Assembly (NCBI GenBank): GCA_026708085.1
Contig: JAPOVP010000110.1
Span: 25,950 to 73,443 of the forward strand
DNA: 47,494 nucleotides
Source of the DNA: Caldilineaceae bacterium
Lineage (GTDB): Bacteria; Chloroflexota; Anaerolineae; Caldilineales; Caldilineaceae
Direction of reading: 5' to 3'
Below the pieces are notes generated by a model that had not been told where the DNA came from, did no database searches, and saw only the letters and a list, made by a program, of their open reading frames with translations. Below, in pieces: positions 34,230 to 43,778 of the stretch; position 1 is the stretch's first letter, and each line of letters opens with the position of its first letter. The position numbers and the translations under genes were made by a program.

Positions 34230-35705
34230 CTAGCGCACGTGGATGTCGGCGAAGTCCATGTAGCGTTCCCAGTCGTAGGTGGTTACGTCGTGCTTGCCGG
34301 TGCGGATGTGGTAGCCGATTATGCTTCTGACGGGTTGGTTGACGGGGGGGAGTTCGTTGACGGCTATGCCTTCGGTACCGAGGAGCTTGTAGACGGGGTC
34401 GGCGTGCAGTGCTCCCTGGAACTCGCCGTGGGGGTCGGCCCAGAGGTCGGCGTCGGCGCTGACGACGTAGACGGGACGGGGGGCGACGAGGGCGATGAGC
34501 ATGTGCTGGTCGACGGGAAGCTCGTCTTCCTTGTCGTCGTACTGTTTGAAGTTTTCGCAGAACCAGTGGGGATAGGTGACGTTGGCGTGGCGGGCAGTTT
34601 CGCCGAAGCGGCGGCGGAAGAGGGCGGTGCCGCCGCAGCCTGAGTTGTTGGGGATGACGAGGGCGAAGCGTTCATCCTGGGCGCCGGCCCAGAGCGCGGT
34701 CTTGCCGAGGCGGGACTGGCCCATGACGGCGACGCGGGTGTGGTCGACGTCGTCGTCGGTTTCGAGATAGTCGAGGGCGCGGCTCAGGCCCCATGCCCAG
34801 GCGCCGATGGCTCCCCACTCGTTGGCGGCGGGTCTCGTCTGTCCGTCCTTGTAGTAGAGGGGATGGACGCCGTTCTGGAAGCCATCGTCGTAGTCGGGGT
34901 CGAGGTCGCCATAATAGATTGTTGTGATGGCGTAGCCGCGTTCGAGGATACGTTCGACGGGCCAGCGGGAGAGGGCGGTGCCGCGGCTGGCCTCGGTGGC
35001 GCGGTGGTTGCGTATGCCGCGGTCAATGCGGTTGCGCATCCACTGCTGAGAAAGAGTGATGCCGGGATCGCTGTGGATTGAATGGTTGCCCTGAAAGTTG
35101 GGGACGAGGAAGGAGGGCACGGGTTTGGGTTGGTCGTTGGGCTGATAGACGAGAATGTCCATCCTGTGACCGTCGCGGCGGCCGGTGAAGTAGACGGCGA
35201 TCTCTTTGCGCGTCGCCTGGCCGTCGAGGGCGTTCTCGTCGACGGAGGTGACTTCGAAGGTCATGGCCTCGGGGCGGCCGGGCGCTTTGCCGTAGACGTG
35301 CTCTTCGAAGAGGCGCAACAGTTCCGGGCGGCGCACATTGCGCCAGGTTTCGGCATCGGTTACCGCATTGCCATCGAGTAAGCGCAGAGGGTCGGGCAAC
35401 TGGTAGTCGGGCACTTTTTCTTCGTCGTAGTTGACATCCTCACATTCCCGCACCTGGTTGTACCAGGCGCTGGCCTGGGCGCGGGTTGGATCCAGCTTCA
35501 ACGCATATTCGAAGATTTCTGCTGCGAGCGGCTTGTTGTCCTGCAGGCCATAGGCGCGGCCGAGCACTTCGAAGGTGTACGAGTGCTCAAGCAGTTCGGG
35601 ATGGATGTCTACCAGGTGCGTCAAGCTGGAGATCACATATTTCGGGTTGTCCCAGGTTGCCATCTCCTCGAGCAGGAAGTCCAGTTGCTCAGATACCTTA
35701 GCCAT
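34230..35705 (-). CDS. CE15-like glucuronoyl esterase domain with N-terminal TPR-like segment
   Basis: A 491-residue two-part protein. Residues 1-95 are helical with a TPR-like repeat ([14 protein letters not shown]). From about 100 on it is an alpha/beta hydrolase resembling carbohydrate esterase family 15, which cleaves glucuronate esters linking xylan to lignin. The nucleophile is S331 in [10 protein letters not shown], followed by [10 protein letters not shown] and a late candidate catalytic H472 ([10 protein letters not shown]). No signal peptide is seen, whereas known CE15 enzymes are secreted. ATG has AAGGAAAAG upstream. It precedes no close gene partner; an intracellular carbohydrate esterase is a fair guess. 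Confidence 0.8.
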   Translation of the reverse strand: MAKVSEQLDFLLEEMATWDNPKYVISSLTHLVDIHPELLEHSYTFEVLGRAYGLQDNKPLAAEIFEYALKLDPTRAQASAWYNQVRECEDVNYDEEKVPDYQLPDPLRLLDGNAVTDAETWRNVRRPELLRLFEEHVYGKAPGRPEAMTFEVTSVDENALDGQATRKEIAVYFTGRRDGHRMDILVYQPNDQPKPVPSFLVPNFQGNHSIHSDPGITLSQQWMRNRIDRGIRNHRATEASRGTALSRWPVERILERGYAITTIYYGDLDPDYDDGFQNGVHPLYYKDGQTRPAANEWGAIGAWAWGLSRALDYLETDDDVDHTRVAVMGQSRLGKTALWAGAQDERFALVIPNNSGCGGTALFRRRFGETARHANVTYPHWFCENFKQYDDKEDELPVDQHMLIALVAPRPVYVVSADADLWADPHGEFQGALHADPVYKLLGTEGIAVNELPPVNQPVRSIIGYHIRTGKHDVTTYDWERYMDFADIHVR

Positions 35706-35766
35706 TGACTTTTCCTTGACTGGGTTGCTTGTTGCGTTGCGGCCGGTGCGGGGGCAGGAGACAGGC

Positions 35767-36687
35767 TCAGACCTGGAGAACGTCGCGAATATAGTCGCGG
35801 CTCTGCCTGGCGCTTTCGACGGGCGACCAGCTAGGGTCGCGTTGTGAACGGCCGACGGAGTCCTGTTCGACGATCATCCATCCCTGGTAGCCCTGTGTGC
35901 GCAGCACGTCGAAGAAGGCGGGAAAGTCGACAGCGCCTCGACCCAGTTCGGCGAAGATGTCCATGGCCCAAGCCTGGCGCATGTGGATCCGTTCCCTTCT
36001 CACCTTTTCCAGTTTTTGCGGCCAGACGTCCTTGATGTGGAGATACCAGATACGGTCGGCGTACTGCCTGGTTGCTTCGACGACGTCGCCGCCGCCATAG
36101 TGGTAGTGGCCGGTGTCGAGGCAGAGGCCGACCAGTTCGGGGTCGGTCATGTCCATGATGCGGGCAACCTCGGCGGGGGTCTCGACATAGGTGCCGGTGT
36201 GATGATGGAAGACGGTATTGAGGTTGAAGCGTTCTTTGCAGAGGGTTGCGACGGCCTCCAGGGTTTTGGCGGCGCGCTGCCATTCTTCGCCGGTCCAGCC
36301 GTCGCTGCCGTCGGAGGCGACGGAGCCGGCGACCTCAAGGCGTTTTGGCGTCGTTTCTCCGGCAATGATGATTTCGGAGACATTGAAATAGGCGAGCAGC
36401 GCGGAAACGCTTTGTACGCGCTCAAGAATGGGGTCGAGCCCTCCTTCCTGCCCCAAGGGCAGGGCAACGTAGGAGGAGGCCGCCTTCAGGTCTCTCTGCG
36501 CCAGTTCGGCGCGCAAATGGTCTGGTTCGGCGGGGAAAAAGCCGTTCGTGCTGATTTCGGTACCTTCGTATCCGGCCGCGGCGATGCCGTCCAGCATCTG
36601 GGCAAAGCTGAGGCCGCTGGTCTTGCTGTCGCCAAAGGAAAGAACGTCCCAGCTAATCGGTGCGCTGCCTATCTTTACGTTCAACAT
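35767..36687 (-). CDS. IolE-like sugar phosphate isomerase/epimerase TIM barrel
   Basis: A 306-residue xylose-isomerase-like barrel closest in style to inosose dehydratase IolE, with the N-terminal IGSAPISW at 6-13 and the triple histidine [12 protein letters not shown] at 159-170. Likely metal ligands are D191 and H194 (DTGH) and H217 (HIKD), plus a C-terminal Glu in MIVEQD. The start follows GAGAGGT. It lies between the ABC ATPase and the CE15-like gene on the same strand, suggesting it acts on the imported sugar. Substrate unknown. Confidence 0.87.
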   Translation of the reverse strand: MLNVKIGSAPISWDVLSFGDSKTSGLSFAQMLDGIAAAGYEGTEISTNGFFPAEPDHLRAELAQRDLKAASSYVALPLGQEGGLDPILERVQSVSALLAYFNVSEIIIAGETTPKRLEVAGSVASDGSDGWTGEEWQRAAKTLEAVATLCKERFNLNTVFHHHTGTYVETPAEVARIMDMTDPELVGLCLDTGHYHYGGGDVVEATRQYADRIWYLHIKDVWPQKLEKVRRERIHMRQAWAMDIFAELGRGAVDFPAFFDVLRTQGYQGWMIVEQDSVGRSQRDPSWSPVESARQSRDYIRDVLQV

Positions 36688-36809
36688 GACCTCTCGCGTG
36701 GTGGATTTTCTGTTGGCGCCTGAGCACCTACATTCGGATGGACTGGGGCAGGGGGATGTATGGACTGAGCCGGCGCCTGGCTAACGTGCTGCAGTACCGG
36801 TCTTGCTGT

Positions 36810-37892
36810 TCAGCGGATGGCAGCACCGGTCTGGTCGTCGAAGAGGTGAAAGCGGTTAAAGGAGAGGCTGAGGACATCTCCCTCTCGCACCCGCGTCGCG
36901 GCTACATCCTTAACTTTGAGGAGAAGGCCCTCTTTCTCGATGTCAAGAATCGTCTCGGAGCCGAGCGGTTCGAGCAGGAAGACCCCGGCCTGATTGGCGC
37001 CCTCTTCATCCATGGTGAAACGGATCTCTTCGGGGCGGACGCCAAGGGTGCAGACACCGCCGGGACAGAGCTCGGCGGCGCGGTCGGCCATTTCGTCGCT
37101 GACCGGGATGACGAACTGGTCGCTCTTGTGGACTGTTTGTCCGTTCTCCTTGTGGAGGGCGCCGGGGATGAAGTTCATGGGCGTGGAGCCGACGAAGCGG
37201 GCGACGAAGTTGTTGGCGGGCATGTCGTAGATTTCGCTGGGCGTGCCCAGTTGCTGGAGGGTGCCTTCGTTCATGACTGCGATCTGGTCGGCCATGGTCA
37301 TGCCTTCGACCTGATCATGGGTCACGTAGATCATGGTGGTGCCCAGTTCATGCTGCAGGCGTTTGATCTCGGCGCGCATGTAGACGCGCAGGAGGGCGTC
37401 GATATTGGAGAGGGGTTCGTCCATGAGAAAGACGACGGGCTCGCGGACGATGGCTCTGCCGAGGGCGATGCGCTGCTGCTCGCCGCCGGAGCAGAGGCCG
37501 GGCGGCCGCTCCAAGGTATGGGATATGCCCAGCATTTCGGCTACATCGCGGACGCGGCGCTCGATCTCATCTTTGGGCGTCTTACGGAGGCGCAGGGGAT
37601 AGGCGATGTTGTCGAAGGCGGTGAAGTGGGGGTAGAGGGCATAGCTCTGGAAGACGAGGGCGACGTCGCGTTCGCGGGGTTCGAGGTCGTTGACGCGTGT
37701 CTCGCCGATGTAGATATCGCCGTAGGTTGGGCGCTCGAGGCCGGCTACGCAGCGCATAGTGGTGGTCTTGCCGCAGCCGGAAGGGCCGAGCAGGACGACC
37801 AGGTCACCGTCCCTGACGACGAGATTGAGTTGATTGACGGCGCAGGTATCGCCGAAGTACTTTGTCAGACCTTCTATTCTTACTTCCGCCAA
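36810..37892 (-). CDS. ABC importer ATPase, MalK/UgpC type
   Basis: A 360-residue cytoplasmic ATPase with Walker A GPSGCGKT at 36-43, Q-loop Q82, Walker B VVFLMDEP at 153-160, and a C-terminal TOBE-like regulatory domain from about 240. The signature motif is CSGGEQQR where LSGGQ(Q/R)QR is usual. TTG 37892 is chosen since MAEVRIEGLTKYFG follows and AAAGGAG is about nine bases upstream; a TTG two codons earlier sits too close to that site. Last gene of the SBP/MalF/MalG/ATPase set and the only importer ATPase in the window. Confidence 0.93.
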   Translation of the reverse strand: MAEVRIEGLTKYFGDTCAVNQLNLVVRDGDLVVLLGPSGCGKTTTMRCVAGLERPTYGDIYIGETRVNDLEPRERDVALVFQSYALYPHFTAFDNIAYPLRLRKTPKDEIERRVRDVAEMLGISHTLERPPGLCSGGEQQRIALGRAIVREPVVFLMDEPLSNIDALLRVYMRAEIKRLQHELGTTMIYVTHDQVEGMTMADQIAVMNEGTLQQLGTPSEIYDMPANNFVARFVGSTPMNFIPGALHKENGQTVHKSDQFVIPVSDEMADRAAELCPGGVCTLGVRPEEIRFTMDEEGANQAGVFLLEPLGSETILDIEKEGLLLKVKDVAATRVREGDVLSLSFNRFHLFDDQTGAAIR

Positions 37893-37990
37893 AATCAACT
37901 CTCCTTTTCTTCTTTACAGTCAGCTTTCGCGCCGTAGCGGCGGCCTTGGGTCGACAAAGACTCGCTGCCGCAGGCGACAGAGGTAGCGGG

Positions 37991-38899
37991 TCACTGGCCG
38001 CTGGCGACGCCAAAGGTCAGCCCGCGCACGAGGAATCTCTGTAAGGTAAAGGCGGCGACCAACACGGGGAAGACTGCGATGGTGCCGGCGGCGCTGACCA
38101 CGCCCCAGTCGAGCTCATGCTGCGGGATCTGCGCCTGGATCGCAATGGGAAGCGTCATGGTCTTCATGGAGTTCACGAAATAGAGAGCGATGATGTACTC
38201 GTTCCAGTTGAAGATAAAGAGCAGGATGGCGATGGAAAAGAGGCTGGGGAAGATCAGCGGCAGGAGGATGCGGCGTACGGCGCCGAAGCGCGTATCGCCA
38301 TCCATGAGTGCGGCTTCCTCTACATCCATGGGGACATCCATAAAGGTGCCGCGCAGGACCCAGACGGCGAAAGCGGTGTTGAGAACGGTATAAAGAATGA
38401 TCAGTGTATATTTTTCGTCGATGATTCCAAGATCACTGCCGAGGAGGAATAGGGGGATGGCGGAGGCGATGGGGGGCAGGAGGGCTACGAGGCCCATCAG
38501 GCCGACGACGATGGCGACGAATTTGAAGGGCAGGCGCATCCTGGTGGCGGCGTAGGCAGCGGGGACTGAAATGGCCAGACAGATGATGGTTGCCAAGGTG
38601 GCGACGACGAGACTGTTGTAGACGTTTTCGAGGATGCGGCGCTCAAAGATGGTGACCCAGGCGTCAAGGCGGGGGTCGGTTGGGAAGAAACGGGGCGGGA
38701 TGTGGGCGAGGTCGCGCAATGATTTGATGGAGGAGATGGCGACCCAATACATGGGGACGAGGGTCCAGAAGGCGGCGAGATAGAGGACGATGACAACGAG
38801 CAGTTTTCGCAGGTTGAAACGGCGTTCCTGTACGGCCATATCAACAGTGTGTGTCACGGTTTCGGTTGTTGCCGTCTCTCTGGCTTCCGTTTGTGCCAT
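37991..38899 (-). CDS. ABC sugar importer permease, MalG type
   Basis: A 302-residue permease with a 30-residue polar N-terminus and six membrane spans starting at about 33-55. The EAA loop reads VEEAALMDGDTRFGAVRRIL, which docks on the ATPase. ATG has AAGGAG ten bases upstream. It follows the MalF-type gene by 34 bases and precedes the ATPase by about 100 bases. Confidence 0.92.
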   Translation of the reverse strand: MAQTEARETATTETVTHTVDMAVQERRFNLRKLLVVIVLYLAAFWTLVPMYWVAISSIKSLRDLAHIPPRFFPTDPRLDAWVTIFERRILENVYNSLVVATLATIICLAISVPAAYAATRMRLPFKFVAIVVGLMGLVALLPPIASAIPLFLLGSDLGIIDEKYTLIILYTVLNTAFAVWVLRGTFMDVPMDVEEAALMDGDTRFGAVRRILLPLIFPSLFSIAILLFIFNWNEYIIALYFVNSMKTMTLPIAIQAQIPQHELDWGVVSAAGTIAVFPVLVAAFTLQRFLVRGLTFGVASGQ

Positions 38900-38933
38900 C
38901 AGCCTATACTCCTTGGGAAAACGATAGACAAGC

Positions 38934-39899
38934 TCACCGGCTTCTGCGCTCCACCCACAGATACCTAACGAAGATCGTGCCGGCGATATAGGTCATCAGC
39001 AGCATGACGAGCACGGCTGCAGAGGCGTAGTGGGGCTTGAGCCGCTGAAAGGACATGCCGTAGATATACCAGGACAGGTTCCAGGTGGCGCGACCGGGGC
39101 CGCCCTGGGTGGTGGCGGCGATGGTGCCGATGGTGCGGGTGGACCAGACAAAGACGAGGATGGTGGCGATGGCGAACATCGGCCTGATATAGGGAAGGGT
39201 CATGTCCCAGAAGGCGCGCCAGCGGGTTGCACCATCGACGGCGGCGGCCTCGTAGATGTCGCGGGGAACCTGGTTGAGGCCGGCGTAGAGAAGCAGGAAG
39301 GCCAAGGGGCTGATGCGCCAGACCTCGACGACACAGAGGGCAATGAAAGCGGAATCGGCCTTCACGAGCCAGATTATGGGTTCAAGACCGAGTGCAGTGA
39401 GAGGAACGTTTACGAGTCCCAAGGTGGGGTGGTACATGATCTTCCACATCATGCCGGCGACGATTTCGGAGACCATGAGTGGAATTATGAGAATGGAGAT
39501 CCAGATAGCCTTACGGCCGGCGTAGTCGCTGTGTACGAGTAGAGCCAGTCCCAGCCCCACAAGGAGGCACATGGGAACGACTACGATGCCCATTTTGAGG
39601 CTGAAGATCAGCGCGCCGTGGAAGATGGTGTCCCTGGTGAGCCGGGAGAGGTTGGCGAGGCCGATCCACTCACCTTTTTCACTGGTGAGAATCAGCCAGA
39701 AGTTGTAGACGATGGGATAGAACTGTACCAAGATCAGTGCCAGGAGGCTGGGCACGATCAGCATAACGCCGAGGCGGTTGTCGCGAAAGCTGAACAGCTC
39801 GGACCACATGCCCTGGGGGGGAGGAGGCTTTGTGGTCACGTTATTTGCGCTCGTCGCGGGCTGGCCAGGCAGGGGACTAACGGTCTGCTGTACGGTCAA
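38934..39899 (-). CDS. ABC sugar importer permease, MalF type
   Basis: A 321-residue permease with a proline-rich cytoplasmic N-terminus (about 40 residues) and six spans. The EAA loop reads YEAAAVDGATRWRAFWDMTL. The start is TTG, supported by AAGGAGG seven bases upstream. It pairs with the MalG-type protein and receives cargo from the binding protein at 40016-41359. Confidence 0.92.
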   Translation of the reverse strand: MTVQQTVSPLPGQPATSANNVTTKPPPPQGMWSELFSFRDNRLGVMLIVPSLLALILVQFYPIVYNFWLILTSEKGEWIGLANLSRLTRDTIFHGALIFSLKMGIVVVPMCLLVGLGLALLVHSDYAGRKAIWISILIIPLMVSEIVAGMMWKIMYHPTLGLVNVPLTALGLEPIIWLVKADSAFIALCVVEVWRISPLAFLLLYAGLNQVPRDIYEAAAVDGATRWRAFWDMTLPYIRPMFAIATILVFVWSTRTIGTIAATTQGGPGRATWNLSWYIYGMSFQRLKPHYASAAVLVMLLMTYIAGTIFVRYLWVERRSR

Positions 39900-39968
39900 C
39901 GGTGCCCTCCTTGGACCGGTAGGAATTGAAGGCGACCTCTTACGCCGATGTTGGAAGGGTGCACATAG

Positions 39969-40005
39969 GGAGAGAGGAGTGAGGGGGAATCTCGCCCCTC
40001 TCTCT
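39969..40005 (-). other. Stem-loop between binding protein and permease genes
   Basis: Stem GGAGAGAGG (39969-39977) / CCTCTCTCT (39997-40005), nine pairs counting one G-T, lying ten bases past the binding-protein stop. No T run follows on the minus strand, so mRNA shielding or partial attenuation fits better than full termination. Confidence 0.5.
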
Positions 40006-40015
40006 GGAATTCACA

Positions 40016-41359
40016 CTAGTTGGTAACGCCCTCCATCTCGACCCGGATCTCGGCGCCAGCCTGCTCGCAGGCTTCCTGGCCGGTCATGTCGCCGGCGCCG
40101 ACGGCGCTGAAGGCGGGACCGAGGATGGCGAGGCTGATGCCTGTGGCCTGGGTGCTACGCGGCCGCCACTTGGGCGGTACCATCAGGGCCTCGAACTGGG
40201 CCGGGAACCAGGGTTTCTCCAGGATCAGTTCGGGGTCGTTGAAGACGGACTTGCGGAAGGGGATGCCACCGGCGTGGGCATAGGACAGCGCGTGCTCCTG
40301 GTTGTAGTGCATCCACTCCATGTAGGTCCAGGCGGCGTCCTGGTGCTCGGAATGGGCATTGAGCACGAGGCCCCAGTGGCCCATCATGGAGACATGGGGC
40401 GCGCCGACCTCGGATGCGGGCAGAGGCAGGTAGAGCATCTTGCCAGCGACATCGGAGTCGGTCTCGTCCTCGAAGGCTGCGTAGGCGTCGCCCGGCCAGC
40501 CGATGCCCATCATGGCACGGCCAGAGACGACCTCGGCGACCATCTCGGTGGTACCGTAGGTATTGCCGCCCGGCGGGAGGTACTGGCTCAGCTCCTCATA
40601 GAGGGTGAGCGCATCGCAGCCGGCTTCGTTGTCGAGGATTACGTTGAATTCGTCGTCGAAGATGCCGCCGCCCATGGACCAGAGGAGGGCGAGGGCGTCA
40701 CTGCCGGCTGCGCCGCGCACATTGTAGCCGTAGAATGGCGGGTCGCAGTCGGGGCAGTGGACTTCTTCAGCGATTGCCAGAACGTCATCCCAGGTTACAG
40801 GCGCATCGAGTCCGCGTTCGTCGAGGATGTCCTGGCGGATGTAGAACATGATGACGTTGCCCTGGATGGGCAGGGCGTGCAGGTCGGGGCGCTCACCGGT
40901 CTGAAAGTCCAAGGGGATGGGACCGTAGGGGGGAGGCCAGGAGAAGACGTCGTAGGAGACCTGGGGCACGTCGTCGTCACGGGTAGCACCGTAGGTTTCG
41001 GTGAGGTTGACGGAGAGCCCACCGTCGACGATGTTGGGCATCCAGGGATCGTCGGCGAAGATGACGTCGAATTCACCGGACTGGGTGCGGGCCAGCGAGA
41101 TCACCTTTTCGAAGAAGGTGGTCCAGGGGAAGGGCGCTACTTCAACCTTGATGCCCGGGTTTTCTTCTTCGAACTGCGGGATCAGAGCGACGAGGCCATC
41201 AGCCAGGGGGCCTTGGGCGGTGATGATACTGATGGTGACTTCCTCGGGCATCTCCTCTTCCATGGCCCCGGTTTCCGCCGGCGCCGCGGGCGCGGCGCAG
41301 GCCGACACCATGATAGCCATCACCAGGGTGAAGACGGCGAACAGATAGAGCTTTTTCAT
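40016..41359 (-). CDS. ABC importer substrate-binding lipoprotein (family 1), Sec signal
   Basis: A 447-residue solute-binding lipoprotein with a Sec-type signal (MKKLYLFAVFTLVMAIM) and lipobox cysteine C21 (MVSAC), followed by an Ala/Glu linker. The mature part has the family 1 fold, with WPPPYGPIPLDFQ and GMGGG-like loops. Unlike the other two binding proteins in the window it has no twin arginine. ATG has AAGGAGG ten bases upstream. It heads the only complete importer set here. Confidence 0.93.
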   Translation of the reverse strand: MKKLYLFAVFTLVMAIMVSACAAPAAPAETGAMEEEMPEEVTISIITAQGPLADGLVALIPQFEEENPGIKVEVAPFPWTTFFEKVISLARTQSGEFDVIFADDPWMPNIVDGGLSVNLTETYGATRDDDVPQVSYDVFSWPPPYGPIPLDFQTGERPDLHALPIQGNVIMFYIRQDILDERGLDAPVTWDDVLAIAEEVHCPDCDPPFYGYNVRGAAGSDALALLWSMGGGIFDDEFNVILDNEAGCDALTLYEELSQYLPPGGNTYGTTEMVAEVVSGRAMMGIGWPGDAYAAFEDETDSDVAGKMLYLPLPASEVGAPHVSMMGHWGLVLNAHSEHQDAAWTYMEWMHYNQEHALSYAHAGGIPFRKSVFNDPELILEKPWFPAQFEALMVPPKWRPRSTQATGISLAILGPAFSAVGAGDMTGQEACEQAGAEIRVEMEGVTN

Positions 41360-41686
41360 GACGTTGCTTCCTCCTTACTGGAATAGGTTTGGAGAGAACT
41401 GCACTGGAGCTTCACGAAATTGCGATACTTTCAGGCACTTTGCATGGTCGAATGACGGGGGAGGATCTGTTCTATTGGAAAGGTTTGGCTGGCAGGTATA
41501 TTGGAAGAGATCGCGGACTTTGTCAAGTACCCAATATCAGGGGCATGCGCGCCTGAACACTCAAGTGGGGAGTTACCAGTTTCGGTTCTTTGAGACTGTC
41601 CTTTGCGATGGACGGACCGGGAGGAGCGATGAGGGCCCGCGGTCAGGTGGAGGGCTGGTAATTTAAGTGATACGGGGTGTCTTGTG
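41360..41686. other. 327-bp gap holding the importer promoter
   Basis: No supported ORF. It contains the candidate promoter at 41498-41526 for the binding-protein gene at 41359 and otherwise nothing recognised. Confidence 0.6.
41498..41526 (-). promoter_or_regulatory. Candidate promoter of the complete ABC importer operon
   Basis: On the minus strand a perfect TTGACA (41521-41526) is followed after 17 bases by CAATAT (41498-41503). The transcript would start near 41490 and carry a leader of about 130 bases. Confidence 0.5.
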
Positions 41687-42811
41687 TCAGGCAAGTTCCC
41701 AGCGGACGGCCACCACATACTGGACAATCGGGCTCTCTTGCGTCCACTCGTGGAAGACGGTGAAGAGCGTGCCGTCGTTGAGCTGGATCGTCGTAGGATA
41801 GCCGATGTGCCAGTACAGATTGGGTACTGCTTCCGGGGATGCGATTCCTCCGGAGCTGATTACGAACTCGTTGGCCACGTCCCAACTCAACCCGTCCTCG
41901 GAAATGCAGCCGCGGATGCCCCACGGGTCGCGGCGGTGGCCGTAGGTGCAGAGCATGCGGCCGTCCTGCAGGAGGGTGAGGTCGGCGGGGTATCCCCAGA
42001 GGTTGGTCGGTTCGGGCCGGCTCCAGGATTCGCCTTCATTGAGCGAATAGTTGGTCCACATGTGTTGGTGGCGGTTGCGGACGCCGTGCATGTTGCGCAT
42101 CATGGTGACCAAAGTGCCGTCGGCAGTGCGTGCGAGGGCGGTCTCGTCGAAGGAGATAATGTTGGCGGGGTCATAGGCGATGGTGGCGTAGTATTCCCAG
42201 TCGTGACCCTTGTTGTCGGAGCGCATGAGGTATGAGCGGACGCGTTCGTGGAGGCTGTCGGTCTCCATCCAGGCGCGGGCAAATTGGTGTCCGTGGCAGG
42301 CCATCAGCAGGGGGCCATTTGGCAACTCCAGCACGCTATCGATGGGCTGTCCCCAGCGCATGGGCGCTACGTTGGCCTTGTAGGCGTGACCCCACGTATA
42401 TCCATTGTCCGGAGAGGTGATGATGCCGACGCCGTCGACATCGCGTGTGCCGCGGGGCCTGTCTTGCGGGCCGAAGTCGTCCAGCATGCCCTTCTGGTCG
42501 ACGAAGGCCCATTGAAAATAGTTGACGAGGAGGGTCCCGTCTGAGAGTTGGGTGATGGAGGGTGTGTCGCTGCCGAAGTGATGGGTAGCGGGCCAGACAG
42601 TTACGACGGGCGTTTGATCCCACGACTGACCGTTATCGGTAGAACGGATGAGCAGAATGCTGTCGAAGTCGGGGTGAATGTATCCGCTGGTTTCGTTGAA
42701 GACGACAACGACATCGCCGTTCCGGAGTTGGGCGGCGCCTACCTGGCAGGTGTAGCGGGAGGGGTCGTGATAGAGGGTGAGCTTTTCCGCATTTTTCATT
42801 ACTTGACCCAT
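41687..42811 (-). CDS. BNR/Asp-box sialidase-like beta-propeller protein
   Basis: A 374-residue beta-propeller of the sialidase type. Asp-boxes are visible as STDNGQSW (57-64), SPDNGYTW (133-140), SDNKGHDW, SLNEGESW and SEDGLSW. The protein begins directly with propeller strands and has no signal peptide, so it should be cytoplasmic. ATG 42811 is chosen with weak ribosome-site support; ATG 42799 is an alternative. It is the last gene of the importer set at 42.9-46.2 kb, 70 bases after the MalG-type gene. It could cleave an imported glycan, but other BNR hydrolases or non-catalytic propellers are possible. Confidence 0.85.
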   Translation of the reverse strand: MGQVMKNAEKLTLYHDPSRYTCQVGAAQLRNGDVVVVFNETSGYIHPDFDSILLIRSTDNGQSWDQTPVVTVWPATHHFGSDTPSITQLSDGTLLVNYFQWAFVDQKGMLDDFGPQDRPRGTRDVDGVGIITSPDNGYTWGHAYKANVAPMRWGQPIDSVLELPNGPLLMACHGHQFARAWMETDSLHERVRSYLMRSDNKGHDWEYYATIAYDPANIISFDETALARTADGTLVTMMRNMHGVRNRHQHMWTNYSLNEGESWSRPEPTNLWGYPADLTLLQDGRMLCTYGHRRDPWGIRGCISEDGLSWDVANEFVISSGGIASPEAVPNLYWHIGYPTTIQLNDGTLFTVFHEWTQESPIVQYVVAVRWELA

Positions 42812-42881
42812 TTTGGCGTCCGCTACCTTTCGCTGTGTCGGTTCAAAAACAGATAGTCGAAGATGTTTTGCGGATTCGAAA

Positions 42882-43757
42882 TCAACCCTTGATGCCGACT
42901 TGAGTGACCCCTTCGATAAAGTAACGTTGGAGGATGAGAAAGAATATCAGCGTAGGCAAGGCGACAATGGCGACAGCGGCCATGGCTTCGCCGTAGCCGC
43001 TCTGTGTGGAGGTGCCCTGAATGTCCAGGCGGGTGTAGAACGCCATGCCCACGGGCAGTGTTTTCCACTCCGTTTTGAAGGCGACCAGCAGCGGCCAGAG
43101 GAAGGAGTTCCAGTTGCTGGTGAAGATGAGAATGGCGCCGGCCAGGGTAGCGGGCCTTGCCAGTGGCAGCGCCACGCGGAGAAAAGTGCCAAGACGGCTG
43201 CAGCCATCGATGGCAGCTGCGTCTTCCAACTCACGTGGAAACGAGAGAAAGAACTGACGGTACAGGTAGACGGGGAAGACACTGGCCAGGGGCGGAATGA
43301 TCAGGGAAGTGAAACTGTCCTGGACTTCCAGACGCAAGACACCGATAAAGAGTGGAACGATACTCATCTCGGGCGGGATCATCAACGAACTGATCAACAA
43401 CCAGAAGATGATGGTACGTCCTGGGAAGTGCATCCTCGCCAGCGCGAATCCGGTTAACGACCCCAACACGAGGCTGCCGGCGACAACACAGACAGAGGTC
43501 ACAATACTGTTGATGAACCAGCGAATGACGGGTGTGTCGGCCACGACAGTGCGGTAGTGCTCCCAGGTTATTTCGGTGGGAATCAGGTCCATACCGGCCA
43601 GGATGAGTCGATCCGGCTTGACGGAGGTGTTGAGCATCCAGTAGAGCGGGAACAGCCAGAGCAGGGCGACGACTGCGCCGGGAAACCAGATTATGAAGGT
43701 GCGGATGAAACGCAACGACGATCTGTTATAGAGAGTGCTGAGGCTCAGGTTCGACAT
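42882..43757 (-). CDS. ABC sugar importer permease, MalG type
   Basis: A 291-residue permease with six spans. The EAA loop reads LEDAAAIDGCSRLGTFLRVA. The first span begins at about residue 25. It lies 21 bases after the MalF-type partner gene. The ATG has only weak ribosome-site support, suggesting translation coupled to the upstream gene. Confidence 0.91.
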   Translation of the reverse strand: MSNLSLSTLYNRSSLRFIRTFIIWFPGAVVALLWLFPLYWMLNTSVKPDRLILAGMDLIPTEITWEHYRTVVADTPVIRWFINSIVTSVCVVAGSLVLGSLTGFALARMHFPGRTIIFWLLISSLMIPPEMSIVPLFIGVLRLEVQDSFTSLIIPPLASVFPVYLYRQFFLSFPRELEDAAAIDGCSRLGTFLRVALPLARPATLAGAILIFTSNWNSFLWPLLVAFKTEWKTLPVGMAFYTRLDIQGTSTQSGYGEAMAAVAIVALPTLIFFLILQRYFIEGVTQVGIKG

Positions 43758-43778
43758 GATCAGAATCGTTCTTCGGAC

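Noticed and set aside
36738..37937. Antisense ORF of 399 residues over the ABC ATPase
   Set aside because: Shadow frame; the ATPase motifs on the other strand are decisive.
40274..41386. Antisense ORF of 370 residues over the binding protein
   Set aside because: Shadow frame rich in Gly/Val/Asp; no domain features.
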